DNA of 64,000 nucleotides from Paenibacillus dauci (GTDB lineage: Bacteria > Bacillota > Bacilli > Paenibacillales > Paenibacillaceae): assembly GCF_000971985.1 (NCBI RefSeq), contig NZ_LAQQ01000001.1, forward strand, positions 124,001-188,000, written 5' to 3'. Below the pieces are notes generated by a model that saw only the letters and a program-made list of their open reading frames with translations, was not told the origin of the DNA and made no database searches. Positions 25,841-34,663 of this stretch are shown here, piece by piece (positions within the stretch are counted from its first letter, which is position 1; every line of letters begins with the position of its first letter). A program made the position numbers and the translations under genes.

Positions 25841-27397
25841 ATGAGCATATTAAATGTAGAAAAACTCAGCCACGGCTTTGGTGACCGGGCTATTTTTAAA
25901 GATGTATCTTTCCGCCTGCTTAAAGGCGAACATATTGGATTGATCGGCGCCAACGGTGAAGGTAAATCCACGTTCATGAATATTATTACCGGCAAATTAC
26001 AGCCGGATGAAGGTAAAGTAGAATGGTCCAAACGTATGCGTGTCGGTTATCTGGATCAGCATGCTGTACTGGAAAAAGGCATGACAATTCGTGATGTACT
26101 GAAAAGTGCATTCCAATACCTGCTGGATATGGAGCAGGAAATGAATGAAATGTACGGCAAAATGGGTGATGTGACTCCCGAGGAGCTGGAAGACTTGCTG
26201 GAGCAGGTTGGTACGATCCAGGACACACTCACAGCCCAGGACTTTTACCTGATCGATGCCAAGATTGATGAGACCGCGCGTGGTCTGGGTCTTACCGATA
26301 TTGGTCTGGACAAAGATGTGAACGATCTGTCCGGCGGACAGCGTACCAAAGTATTGCTGACCAAGCTGCTGCTCGAGAAACCCGATATTTTGCTGCTCGA
26401 TGAGCCGACCAACTATCTGGATGAAGTGCATATTACTTGGCTGACCCGTTACCTGCAGGAATACGAGAATGCTTTTATTCTGATTTCTCACGATATTCCA
26501 TTCCTGAACAGCGTTATTAATATCATCTATCATATGGAGAATCAGGAACTGAACCGCTATGTTGGTGACTATGATTACTTCCAGGAAGTCTACGAGATGA
26601 AGAAACAACAGCTGGAGTCTGCCTTCAAGCGCCAACAGCAGGAAATTTCCCAGCTCAAGGACTTTGTTGCACGTAACAAAGCGAGTGTCGCTACCCGTAA
26701 CATGGCGATGTCCCGTCAGAAGAAACTCGACAAAATGGATGTTATCGAACTGGCACAGGAAAGACCGAAGCCACAGTTCAACTTCAAAGTCGGCCGTACA
26801 GCCGGCAAGCTGATTTTTGAAACGAAGGATCTGGTTATAGGTTATAACGAGCCGCTGTCCCGTCCACTGGATCTGCGTATGGAGCGCGGTCAAAAGATTG
26901 CACTGGTGGGTGCCAACGGTATTGGTAAAACAACACTGTTGCGCAGTATCCTTGGTGAAATCCAGGCGCTTTCCGGTACAGTCGAGCGCGGTGAGCACCA
27001 GCAGATCGGTTACTTCGAACAGGAAATGAAGTCGGATAACTACAATTCCTGTATCGAAGAGATCTGGAACGAATTCCCATCTTATTCCCAGTTCGAAGTG
27101 CGGGCAGCTCTGGCCAAATGCGGCCTGACTACCAAGCACATCGAGAGCAAGATCGCTGTTCTGAGCGGTGGCGAAAAAGCCAAAGTCCGTCTGTGCAAGC
27201 TGATTAACCGCGAGACCAACATTCTCGTACTCGATGAGCCGACTAACCACTTGGACGTCGATGCCAAGGACGAACTGAAACGCGCACTGCAAGCTTACAA
27301 AGGCAGCATTCTGATGATCTCTCACGAACCGGAATTCTACAAAGACATCGTGACCGAGACATGGAACTGTGAATCCTGGACGACCAAAGTATTCTAA
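25841..27397 (+). CDS. ABC-F family ribosome-associated ATPase (YfmM-like)
   Basis: A 518-residue soluble protein with two ABC ATPase domains and no membrane segment, the mark of ABC-F proteins, which act on ribosomes in translation or antibiotic protection. Domain 1 has Walker A GANGEGKST, signature LSGGQRTKVLLTKLL and LLLDEPTNYLD. The linker (about 230-310) is basic and helical (YEMKKQQLESAFKRQQQEISQLKDFVARN). Domain 2 has GANGIGKTT, LSGGEKAKVRLCKL and LVLDEPTNHLD. Length and sequence resemble Bacillus subtilis YfmM, a housekeeping-type member, more than the VmlR/Vga resistance types. ATG 25841 follows AAAGGTG. It is transcribed alone, between its own promoter and terminator. Confidence 0.9.
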   Translation: MSILNVEKLSHGFGDRAIFKDVSFRLLKGEHIGLIGANGEGKSTFMNIITGKLQPDEGKVEWSKRMRVGYLDQHAVLEKGMTIRDVLKSAFQYLLDMEQEMNEMYGKMGDVTPEELEDLLEQVGTIQDTLTAQDFYLIDAKIDETARGLGLTDIGLDKDVNDLSGGQRTKVLLTKLLLEKPDILLLDEPTNYLDEVHITWLTRYLQEYENAFILISHDIPFLNSVINIIYHMENQELNRYVGDYDYFQEVYEMKKQQLESAFKRQQQEISQLKDFVARNKASVATRNMAMSRQKKLDKMDVIELAQERPKPQFNFKVGRTAGKLIFETKDLVIGYNEPLSRPLDLRMERGQKIALVGANGIGKTTLLRSILGEIQALSGTVERGEHQQIGYFEQEMKSDNYNSCIEEIWNEFPSYSQFEVRAALAKCGLTTKHIESKIAVLSGGEKAKVRLCKLINRETNILVLDEPTNHLDVDAKDELKRALQAYKGSILMISHEPEFYKDIVTETWNCESWTTKVF

Positions 27398-27474
27398 TAC
27401 CAATAAAATACAGCAATGATTACAGATATACACAGTAGCAATCATTAGCTGTACAATGGCTTTCCTGTTTATCC

Positions 27475-27512
27475 AATCCTGTCTGATTTCTGCTCAGACA
27501 GGATTTTGTTTT
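27475..27512 (+). terminator. Terminator of the ABC-F gene
   Basis: AATCCTGTCTG pairs with CAGACAGGATT across a short loop, followed by TTGTTTT. Confidence 0.85.
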
Positions 27513-27558
27513 ATACTCATCTATATATTCCTGATCAACAGAAAAAGGAGATTGATCC

Positions 27559-27963
27559 ATGTCTATCGTCATCGGCGTTGGAGCCGTCATACTTAATGAA
27601 CAAAACGAAGTGCTACTGATTCTGCGCGGCAAGGAGCCGGAAGCAGATAAATGGAGTATCCCTGGAGGCAAAGTAGATCCCTACGAAACCCTCCAGCAGG
27701 CTGTGATCCGCGAAGTAGAGGAAGAAGTGAATCTCCGTATCGAACCCGGAGAACTAATATGCACCTCAGAGCTGATCAGCCAATCTAACGAACAGCACAT
27801 CCTGTCCCTCATCTACAGCACCCGGACAACGACAGGCACAGCCATCAACCGCGAGCCCGATAAACTCTTGGATATGAAATGGTTCCCTCTAACCAACCTG
27901 CCACCCAATATCGCTGTGTTCTCGACCCAGGCCCTGCTGCTCACCCACCAGCAGCTTATATAG
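27559..27963 (+). CDS. NUDIX hydrolase
   Basis: A 134-residue NUDIX-fold pyrophosphohydrolase. The NUDIX box spans residues 36-59 (GGKVDPYETLQQAVIREVEE). The catalytic Glu residues of REVEEE are kept, but the usual Gly near the end of the box is Asn (EEVNL). ATG 27559 follows AAAAAGGAG. Substrates of this size class include 8-oxo-dGTP, ADP-ribose and other NDP-X compounds, which cannot be told apart here. It stands alone. Confidence 0.85.
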   Translation: MSIVIGVGAVILNEQNEVLLILRGKEPEADKWSIPGGKVDPYETLQQAVIREVEEEVNLRIEPGELICTSELISQSNEQHILSLIYSTRTTTGTAINREPDKLLDMKWFPLTNLPPNIAVFSTQALLLTHQQLI

Positions 27964-28069
27964 AAGTATTCGTTTATACGCGTTACCCAGAAACTGCTTA
28001 AAAATCGAAAAGAAAAAGTGGAAGTGAAAGGTAAATAGATAGATACCATACTATCATCTCCCAGCACAG

Positions 28070-28188
28070 AGCGAAGAAAAGGGAATCCTGCCAGAAACCG
28101 ACATTTAAGAATGGATATCCACCGCCATCAGGGATCCTTGCAGATATCCATTCTTAACCAGAGGCCACCGGCAGGATCCCTTTTCGCT
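28070..28188. repeat. Long imperfect inverted repeat (about 50-base arms)
   Basis: The left arm (28070-28119) and right arm (28143-28188) are inverted copies with a few mismatches and a short indel. Shared blocks are AGCGAA / TTCGCT, AAAAGGGA-TCCTGCC / GGCAGGATCCCTTTT and TTAAGAATGGATATC / GATATCCATTCTTAA. The loop is 23 bases. No coding sequence lies inside. It could be a miniature inverted-repeat element, a bidirectional transcription stop or a structured RNA. Confidence 0.7.
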
Positions 28189-28263
28189 ACGTAGTCTCTA
28201 GATACGCTACCAACTGTTTCTTTCACCCGAGCCACCAACGAATACGCCAAAATGAGCGAAATA

Positions 28264-28293
28264 TTTTCATTAACCTTCAAAACAGGTTATAAT
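28264..28293 (+). promoter_or_regulatory. Promoter of the YebC-like gene
   Basis: TTTTCA at 28264-28269, 18 bases, TATAAT at 28288-28293, followed by a leader of about 35 bases. Confidence 0.5.
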
Positions 28294-28334
28294 AAATAGC
28301 GTATAAATTCACAATTAGAAAGAGAGCGAATTAT

Positions 28335-29063
28335 ATGGGCCGTAAGTGGAATAATATCAAGGAAAAAAAAGCCAATAAAGACGCCAATACCAGCCGAATC
28401 TATGCCAAGTTCGGTGTGGAGATTTATGTAGCAGCGAAAAAGGGTGAACCTGATCCCGTATCGAACAGTGCTCTGAAAGTCGTGCTGGAACGTGCAAAAA
28501 CATATAATGTACCCAAAGCGATCATTGATCGTGCGCTGGACAAAGCCAAAGGCAGCGGAGAAGAGCAGTATTCCGAACTGCGTTACGAAGGGTTTGGTCC
28601 AAACGGAGCAATGATTATCGTCGATGCACTGACGAACAACGTAAACCGTACCGCTCCGGAAGTTCGCTCTGCCTTTAACAAAAACGGCGGCAACATGGGT
28701 GTAGCCGGTTCTGTAGCTTACATGTTCGATTCGACAGCCGTTATCGGTGTGTCCGGTAAAAGTGAAGAGGAAGTGCTGGAGATCCTGATGGAAGCGGATG
28801 TGGATGCACGCGATATCGTGCAGGAAGACGAGTCTGTTATCGTCTACGCCGAGCCCGATCAATTCCACGCTGTACAGGAAGCATTCAAAGGCGCAGGCAT
28901 CGAAGACTTTACAGTCGCTGAATTGACCATGCTGCCGCAAACTTTTGTTACTCTGCCAAATGAGGAAGCTGAAGCTCAATTCGACAAGCTGATCGATGCG
29001 TTGGAAGATCTGGAAGATGTGCAGCAAGTCTACCACAATGTAGAGTTTGCAGACGAGCAATAA
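28335..29063 (+). CDS. YebC/PmpR (TACO1) family protein, YeeN-like
   Basis: A 242-residue member of the YebC/TACO1 family. The N-terminus [22 protein letters not shown] is the YeeN-type variant of the usual GHSKWxNIKHRK. It is followed by [33 protein letters not shown] and the [10 protein letters not shown] segment, then a C-terminal ferredoxin-like domain. Older annotation treats these proteins as transcription factors; more recent work links them to translation elongation through proline stretches. Either way it acts in the cytosol. ATG 28335 follows GAAAGAGAG. Confidence 0.9.
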   Translation: MGRKWNNIKEKKANKDANTSRIYAKFGVEIYVAAKKGEPDPVSNSALKVVLERAKTYNVPKAIIDRALDKAKGSGEEQYSELRYEGFGPNGAMIIVDALTNNVNRTAPEVRSAFNKNGGNMGVAGSVAYMFDSTAVIGVSGKSEEEVLEILMEADVDARDIVQEDESVIVYAEPDQFHAVQEAFKGAGIEDFTVAELTMLPQTFVTLPNEEAEAQFDKLIDALEDLEDVQQVYHNVEFADEQ

Positions 29064-29125
29064 GATATCCCAGCAGGTTGTAATTTGCATCTATCTGGAT
29101 GCAAGGTCTTGCACTCATTATATTC

Positions 29126-29168
29126 AAAAAGCAGCATAACCGGAGATAATCTGGATATGCTGCTTTTT
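29126..29168 (+). terminator. Terminator of the YebC-like gene
   Basis: AAAAAGCAGCATA pairs with TATGCTGCTTTTT across a 17-base loop. Confidence 0.85.
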
Positions 29169-29245
29169 GGTATATAGTCGTTTTTTGCTGTCAGCAACTT
29201 TTGGAAGCGTATTCCCGTCTGGTAGACATACAGGAGGCGATACAT

Positions 29246-29902
29246 GTGAAGAAATTAATCATAACTACATCAATAGCTCTGCTGCTTGGTAGCACGAGTC
29301 TGCATAGCGCAATGGCATTTGATGATATCAATAACGCGCAAGGCCAGACGATTCAAGAGTTGCAGCAGCAGGGAGTGTTGAGTGGTATGGACGGCAACCA
29401 TTTTGCACCGGAAAAAGATCTTAGCTATGCACAGGCAGTGACTATGCTGGTGAACGCATTTGATCTGAATCTGGACGCCATTCGATTTATCAAAATGCCT
29501 GTACCGACGGATATGTACAAAAATGCAAAAGACAATGCCTGGTACGCGGATGCATTAGTTAATAGTTATTATAATGATGTGAAGCTGCCACAGGACGTAC
29601 ATCCCGGTGCTGCGATTACACGTGAAGAATTTGCTGGCCTGCTCATGAAGACGCTGGAAAGTAAAGGAAACTTCCCGATGATAAAACTCGAACCGGTGAC
29701 GATTAAAGATACTAACCAGCTGAAGCCGGAACTGCAAGGAGCCGTACAGCGTATGCTGCATTATCAGATCGCTAAACTGAACGTAGACGGAACCTTTCAC
29801 CCGCAGTCGGCGATTACTCGCTGGGATGCAGCGCAATGGCTGGCGAACAGTCTGAAGCTAATGGAGCAAAAAGGAACGACCAACACTGACCCGACCTCTT
29901 AA
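29246..29902 (+). CDS. Secreted protein with S-layer-homology-like domain
   Basis: A 218-residue exported protein. The signal peptide is MKKLIITTSIALLLGSTSL with likely cleavage after AMA. An SLH-like motif follows (DDINNAQGQTIQELQQQGVLSG, DLSYAQAVTMLVNAF), then ITREEFAGLLMKTLE and a final SAITRWDAAQWLANSL unit, so about three weak SLH-type repeats may cover the protein. Such repeats bind pyruvylated wall polymer or structure the surface. GTG 29246 is chosen because AGGAGG is at an ideal distance. Starting at 29201 would add 15 residues before the signal peptide. It is a single gene ending before a hairpin at 29943. Confidence 0.75.
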   Translation: MKKLIITTSIALLLGSTSLHSAMAFDDINNAQGQTIQELQQQGVLSGMDGNHFAPEKDLSYAQAVTMLVNAFDLNLDAIRFIKMPVPTDMYKNAKDNAWYADALVNSYYNDVKLPQDVHPGAAITREEFAGLLMKTLESKGNFPMIKLEPVTIKDTNQLKPELQGAVQRMLHYQIAKLNVDGTFHPQSAITRWDAAQWLANSLKLMEQKGTTNTDPTS

Positions 29903-29942
29903 CAGATAGCTCTGCCTTATTCGCTTTCTTCATTACATGATC

Positions 29943-29993
29943 AGACCGCTGCACAATGGAGAATCGGTACTCCGCTGTCAGCGGTCTCTCTTT
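29943..29993 (+). terminator. Hairpin with T-rich tail after the SLH-protein gene
   Basis: AGACCGCTG pairs with CAGCGGTCT, with an inner GGAG/CTCC pair, followed by CTCTTT. It is a probable terminator with an imperfect T run. Confidence 0.65.
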
Positions 29994-30115
29994 GTCTTCT
30001 GTTCAGCGTCCTTATCATCCGCAGTGCATTTCCGGCTGGTTATCCTTGGATTCGTATACTACAATGGAGAAGGCATAACTATTGCATCGACAATATTCTA
30101 CTGAGGTGACATACG

Positions 30116-31159
30116 ATGATCAGCTTTTTGAATGATTACAGCGAGGGTGCTCATCCCGATATTATGCAGGCATTGCAGGATACCAATCTGGTATCTACTA
30201 TAGGCTATGGACTGGATGAATATTGTACGCTGGCTGCAGACCGGATTCGTGAAGCTATACAGTCGGAGCAGGCGCAGGTGCATTTTCTGGTCGGCGGGAC
30301 ACAGGCTAATCGTGTGCTGATTTCTTCAGCGCTTCGTCCGCATGAAGCGGTTATTACTGCGCTGACCGGTCATGTCGTAGATCATGAGACCGGAGCGATT
30401 GAAGCCTCCGGTCATAAAGTACTTACCATTCCTGCACCGCAGGGTAAGCTAACGCCGGAATTGGCCGAACGACTTCGAGCAGCTCATAATTCCGAGCATA
30501 TGGTCAAACCGCGGATGGTATACGTATCTAATTCTACCGAGATTGGCACATTCTACAGCCTTCAGGAACTGGAAGATCTGTCTGCTTACTGCCGTACCCA
30601 TCAATTATATTTCTTCCTTGATGGTGCGCGTCTGGGCTCGGCACTGACTGCGCCGGGGAATGATGTGACACTCTCGGATCTGGCAAGACTAACAGATGCC
30701 TTTTATATTGGTGGAACCAAGAATGGCGCATTGTTTGGAGAGGCACTTGTCCTCGTGAACCCGGCATTGCAGCAGGATTTCCGCCATCACATCAAGCAAA
30801 ACGGAGCTATGCTCGCCAAAGGCAGACTGCTGGGTATCCAATTTGCCGAACTGTTCCGGGATCAGCTGTACTTCCGGATTGCGGCTCATGCCAATGCGAT
30901 GGCTGCCCTGCTGAAGCAGGCGATCACCCAGGCAGGATATTCGTTTATGATCGATTCGAATACAAATCAGTTGTTCCCGATTCTGCCGAATGAGATACTC
31001 GAGAAGCTAAGATCTCGTTATCTGTTCAGTCACTGGGAGAAAGTCAGTGATACACACAGTGTGATCCGCTTGGTTACCTCCTGGGCGACATCTGAGGAAG
31101 ATGTACAGGCATTTGCAGAAGAACTGCTGTCAGTCAGCGGAGCAGCTGTTAGCAAATAA
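30116..31159 (+). CDS. Threonine aldolase-family PLP enzyme
   Basis: A 347-residue fold-type I PLP enzyme of the low-specificity threonine aldolase family (beta-eliminating lyase fold), which cleaves threonine and other beta-hydroxy amino acids to glycine plus an aldehyde. Features are NDYSEGAHPDIMQAL at the start, the FLVGGTQANR motif near residue 58, LDGAR (D169) for the PLP ring nitrogen and the Schiff-base lysine K202 in YIGGTKNGALFG. Length is normal. ATG 30116 follows GAGGTGA. The metallo-hydrolase gene downstream is 112 bases away on the same strand, with no clear terminator between. Confidence 0.9.
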   Translation: MISFLNDYSEGAHPDIMQALQDTNLVSTIGYGLDEYCTLAADRIREAIQSEQAQVHFLVGGTQANRVLISSALRPHEAVITALTGHVVDHETGAIEASGHKVLTIPAPQGKLTPELAERLRAAHNSEHMVKPRMVYVSNSTEIGTFYSLQELEDLSAYCRTHQLYFFLDGARLGSALTAPGNDVTLSDLARLTDAFYIGGTKNGALFGEALVLVNPALQQDFRHHIKQNGAMLAKGRLLGIQFAELFRDQLYFRIAAHANAMAALLKQAITQAGYSFMIDSNTNQLFPILPNEILEKLRSRYLFSHWEKVSDTHSVIRLVTSWATSEEDVQAFAEELLSVSGAAVSK

Positions 31160-31271
31160 AACGTTTCTTATCCAAAATCATAGAGTGATTCGTACACTTT
31201 ACGTTCCATGATACCGCCGTGCAGATGATGCACCGGAGTGTATCCGACTACTTCATCATGAAGGAGAACTT

Positions 31272-32225
31272 ATGGTTAAGCGACTCGTCAGATTGGCAGA
31301 TCACGTATTTCGTCTTTCCCTGCCTCTGGGAGATGGGAAAGTGAACAGTTATTTATTTGAAGGAACCAAAGGATATACGGTAGTGGATACCGGAGTAAAT
31401 GATGAGGCGACTCGCCGGGAATGGCAGCAGCTCATCGATAATGGAATGATCATCGAGAAAGTGGTGATTACCCATGGTCATCCGGATCATATCGGTCTGG
31501 CCAAATGGTTCCGGCAGGAAGTCGGTGTACCGATCATCTATTCCAAAATTGGCTGCGAGCGGATGAAAAAGTATCATGAGCAGTGGCAGAAATTGTCCGA
31601 AGATGATCATACTCCGTACGCATTTAACGTCAAATACGATGGACCAGAAGTATCTGCCAAGCAATTCTATCGCCATATGGGCGGCAGCTTCTTGGAGCCG
31701 GATCAGCTGTATGGACATCGTGACAAGATTATGCTTGGAGATCAGGAGTATGAAGTGATCTGGACACCTGGGCATGCTTCAGATCACTTCTGTTTCTGGA
31801 ATGCGGAGCTGCGTATACTGCTTTCTGCCGATATGGTATTTGCAGATACCGCTCCGATGGTTCCTTGCTGGACGGAAGAGGACAAAAGCCCACTGGAAGA
31901 GTATTTCCGCTCTCTGGACCAGATCAGGGACTATCCGGCAGAACTCGTACTGCCGGGACATGAGCATATTATTCATGATCTGGGTCAGCGTATCCGAGAT
32001 GTGCGCAATGCGCATCACTTCCGTATGCAGCAGCTGCTGGGCATGATGGACAAGGAAGGCAAAACAGCAGGCCAGCTCTGCCGGGAACTGTATGGACACC
32101 GGCACACGAGCACCCAGGAGCTGCTTGAATTCTATACTGCCTTGTCGCGGCTTATGTACTTGCAGCAGGAGGGATTTGCAGATTCTTATGTGCATAATGA
32201 CCGGGTATATTTCAGGAAAATCTAG
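31272..32225 (+). CDS. MBL-fold metallo-hydrolase
   Basis: A 317-residue metallo-beta-lactamase fold hydrolase. The two-metal motif is H68xHxDH73 (THGHPDH), with further ligands in TPGHASDH (about 175), LLSADM and PGHEHI (about 220). A C-terminal helical tail of about 80 residues (VRNAHHFRMQQLLGMM...) matches the YobT/PqsE-like group of hydrolases rather than glyoxalase II. The substrate is unknown. ATG 31272 follows GAAGGAGAA. Confidence 0.88.
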   Translation: MVKRLVRLADHVFRLSLPLGDGKVNSYLFEGTKGYTVVDTGVNDEATRREWQQLIDNGMIIEKVVITHGHPDHIGLAKWFRQEVGVPIIYSKIGCERMKKYHEQWQKLSEDDHTPYAFNVKYDGPEVSAKQFYRHMGGSFLEPDQLYGHRDKIMLGDQEYEVIWTPGHASDHFCFWNAELRILLSADMVFADTAPMVPCWTEEDKSPLEEYFRSLDQIRDYPAELVLPGHEHIIHDLGQRIRDVRNAHHFRMQQLLGMMDKEGKTAGQLCRELYGHRHTSTQELLEFYTALSRLMYLQQEGFADSYVHNDRVYFRKI

Positions 32226-32342
32226 TATGATCAGTCTTCAGTTCTACTGCTCATTCCATGATAAACAGGAGGCTCGTTGGACAATGCTCCTGACCAAGGG
32301 GTAAGATAGGAGAGGACGCATACTTATTTACAGGAGGTAATT

Positions 32343-32810
32343 ATGTCAAACTCATTTATTTTTACATGGACAACAAGAAACCGCCAGAATATTCAGAAAT
32401 ATTTTGAGAACCTTCCGGAACAGCATAGAACAACTGTCCCACAGGGATTCAATAACAATCTTCACTGGCAGATGGGCCATATTGTTACTGTAACAGACGG
32501 TATTGTATATGGCTTTGCCGGCAAAGAACCAAAACTTCCCAAAGCGTATTCCGAATTTTTCGGACCAGGTACCAAACCCGCAGAATGGAATGGCGAACCA
32601 CCAGCATGGGATGAAATAATCAAGGTACTCAATGAGCAGCCTGAACAGCTTCGTGAAGTATTCGCAGACCAACTCGATACACCTGTAGGCAAAGCCGATA
32701 ATTTTGCAGGTGCCAAAGTCATTAATGATCTGCTGGAATTGAATCTGTCCCATGAGTCTTCCCACAGCGGGATGATCAATGCAATGAGCCGCCTGCTAAA
32801 GCAGGGTTAA
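32343..32810 (+). CDS. DinB/YfiT family metal-dependent four-helix protein
   Basis: A 155-residue protein of the DinB/bacillithiol-S-transferase superfamily. It shows the pattern of a metal-binding histidine on helix 2 (HWQMGHIV, about residue 42) and two near the end of helix 4 (LSHESSHSGMI). These small proteins include thiol transferases and many of unknown role. ATG 32343 follows AGGAGG. An inverted repeat CAGGAG...CTCCTG (32266-32292) lies in its leader region. It is followed by a terminator at 32927-32961. Confidence 0.82.
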   Translation: MSNSFIFTWTTRNRQNIQKYFENLPEQHRTTVPQGFNNNLHWQMGHIVTVTDGIVYGFAGKEPKLPKAYSEFFGPGTKPAEWNGEPPAWDEIIKVLNEQPEQLREVFADQLDTPVGKADNFAGAKVINDLLELNLSHESSHSGMINAMSRLLKQG

Positions 32811-32926
32811 TCCAAAAGGTATTATAGTGCTTGGTCTGTATGAACAATATATCCTTAAATGGTCTATTATTCTTACAGTAGAAGGTAACTCGAATAAACA
32901 ACAAATAGATACAGTAGATATATTAC

Positions 32927-32961
32927 AAAAGGCAAGTGCATATACCGGCTTGCCTTTTTGT
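32927..32961 (+). terminator. Terminator of the DinB-like gene
   Basis: AAAAGGCAAG pairs with CTTGCCTTTTT across a short loop. Confidence 0.8.
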
Positions 32962-33038
32962 ATGCTTGTTAAACAAACAACAAATAACAAATAAACTAAT
33001 AAGCAAGTACATCAACTTACATAAAAGGAATTGAAAAA

Positions 33039-34568
33039 ATGAATAATTCATATGAGTCAGTAAAGCGTTCCGGAAAGGTATGTATGCTATATGCTGTTAT
33101 TATATTCAGCTTGATTAGTGGAATTCTCGGTTCCCGTGTCGAGAAGAGCTATGCCGAAGAGCGGCAGCTACCTTCTTTTGCACCTGCAGAGGTCGATCAG
33201 TTCATGCAGCAGACGATGAAGAAGCTGCATATCCCGGGAGCATCCATAGCCATTGTTCATGGCAAAAAAATTATATATACCCAAGGATATGGCAAAGCAG
33301 ATCGTTCAGGACAGCCTGTAACACCGGCAACTCCTTTTGTGATAGGTTCTATGAGCAAGTCAGTTACAGCTGCAGCTATTATGCAGCTGGTCGATGAGAA
33401 GAAGATCAAGCTGAGTGATCCGGTACAGCAGTATCTGCCGGGATTCCAACTGGCAAATAAACAGGCAGCACAGCAGATAACCATTGCTGATCTGCTGCAT
33501 CAGACGAGTGGATTGTCACAAGTTGATGGAATCAAGGCAATAACCGAAGGTTCCGGCTCGATCCAGCAGCATATTCGAAGTCTGCAAAATGTCCAGATAC
33601 GATCCATCCCAGGCCATTCGTTTGAGTATTCCAACCTAAACTATAATATTCTGGGTGGTATTATAGAGACCGTATCGGGTCAGAGCTATGCAGACTATAT
33701 TAGAAGTCATATTTTCCAGCCGCTTGATATGGCACATAGTTATGCATCCCGAAAGCAGGCACAGCGTGCGGGAGAAGATTATCAGGGATATCAGCCGATA
33801 CTGGGCTGGATGCTGCCCACTACGCAGCTGGATCACAGCGGCACTGTGCCTTCCGGCTACCTGATGTCCAGTGCCGAAGACATGGCTCATTTTCTGGTTG
33901 CCCAGATGAACAAAGGGCAGTTCGGGAGCAGACAGTTGCTGTCTGCAGCAAGCCTAACAGCGATGCATACACCTGCTTCGGATATGGGCGACGGTAGTCA
34001 TTATGCCATGGGATGGGTAGTGGAAGGCCGTACACTTGCACATAATGGTTCGACAGAGAACAGTTACTCCAAAATGATGATCGATGGAGATTATGGAATA
34101 GTTGTACTGACCAATTCGCTGGATTACCTTGATTCCGGATCTTACGAAGGCATCCTGACCGGTATTCAGCAGATCATACATCACCAATCTCCCGAACCGG
34201 TAGGCAGAAGTACAACTACAAGTGCAATATACATGATGATTAATGTCATAAGCATATTATTGGTACTGCTGGTGATCTGGAGACTAATTCGCCTTTTCCA
34301 AAAAGGGCTACGTTCATCTGCCAGCAAAGCGTATTCAATTCTGCGGGTGATCGTGATTATATTACTCCAGATTACCCTGCCTGTCTTATTGATCGGGTAT
34401 GCTGGTATGGCGCTTGTATCATGGCCGGTTATTCTGCTATTTCTGCCCGGTATCGGTCACGCTTTTCTGATAGGTCTGGTTCTCTGGATCTTGCTGGGTC
34501 TGTTCAAGCTGATATGGCTGATTCGACATAAAGGCCATTCCAGACGCATCAGACGTTCCTATCCGTAA
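33039..34568 (+). CDS. Serine hydrolase (beta-lactamase/class C PBP fold) with C-terminal membrane helices
   Basis: A 509-residue exported enzyme. The N-terminal signal/anchor is at about 15-33. The penicillin-binding/class C beta-lactamase domain (about 45-380) has the nucleophile motif S104-M-S-K107, Y197-S-N199, and HNGSTENSYS in the place of the KTG motif. About four membrane helices follow (400-500). This architecture is found in Bacillota proteins of the FmtA/PbpX-like group, which act on cell-wall polymers or D-amino acid esters rather than on antibiotics. ATG 33039 follows AAAAGGAA. The gene stands alone. Confidence 0.85.
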   Translation: MNNSYESVKRSGKVCMLYAVIIFSLISGILGSRVEKSYAEERQLPSFAPAEVDQFMQQTMKKLHIPGASIAIVHGKKIIYTQGYGKADRSGQPVTPATPFVIGSMSKSVTAAAIMQLVDEKKIKLSDPVQQYLPGFQLANKQAAQQITIADLLHQTSGLSQVDGIKAITEGSGSIQQHIRSLQNVQIRSIPGHSFEYSNLNYNILGGIIETVSGQSYADYIRSHIFQPLDMAHSYASRKQAQRAGEDYQGYQPILGWMLPTTQLDHSGTVPSGYLMSSAEDMAHFLVAQMNKGQFGSRQLLSAASLTAMHTPASDMGDGSHYAMGWVVEGRTLAHNGSTENSYSKMMIDGDYGIVVLTNSLDYLDSGSYEGILTGIQQIIHHQSPEPVGRSTTTSAIYMMINVISILLVLLVIWRLIRLFQKGLRSSASKAYSILRVIVIILLQITLPVLLIGYAGMALVSWPVILLFLPGIGHAFLIGLVLWILLGLFKLIWLIRHKGHSRRIRRSYP

Positions 34569-34579
34569 CGAAACCGCCT

Positions 34580-34608
34580 TTTGTCTCCATGTGAAAATGC
34601 GACTATAA
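34580..34608 (+). promoter_or_regulatory. Promoter of the UbiD-family gene
   Basis: TTGTCT at 34580-34585, 17 bases, TATAAT at 34603-34608, starting 12 bases after the previous stop. Confidence 0.6.
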
Positions 34609-34663
34609 TGGTATCATATGCGCATTATCCAAATAACAGCCGATCATGAATGGAGATAAATTT

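Larger units (their letters stand above)
27964..28334. other. Gene-free region dominated by a long inverted repeat
   Basis: About 370 bases. The centre holds a long imperfect palindrome (28070-28188). Short words near the ends (GTATTCGTT at 27967 and AACGAATAC at 28229) are also mutually inverted, so the symmetry may extend further in degraded form. The right end carries the promoter of the YebC-like gene. Confidence 0.5.

Noticed and set aside
25997..27445. 482-codon open frame on the minus strand opposite the ABC-F gene
   Set aside because: It is the antisense shadow of a well-supported gene. Its composition (runs of Phe, Leu, Gln, His) is that of a reversed coding frame, and it has no ribosome binding site.
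32266..32292. Inverted repeat CAGGAG-N15-CTCCTG before the DinB-like gene
   Set aside because: The arms are six bases and one resembles a ribosome binding site, so pairing by chance is likely. It is only mentioned in the gene entry.
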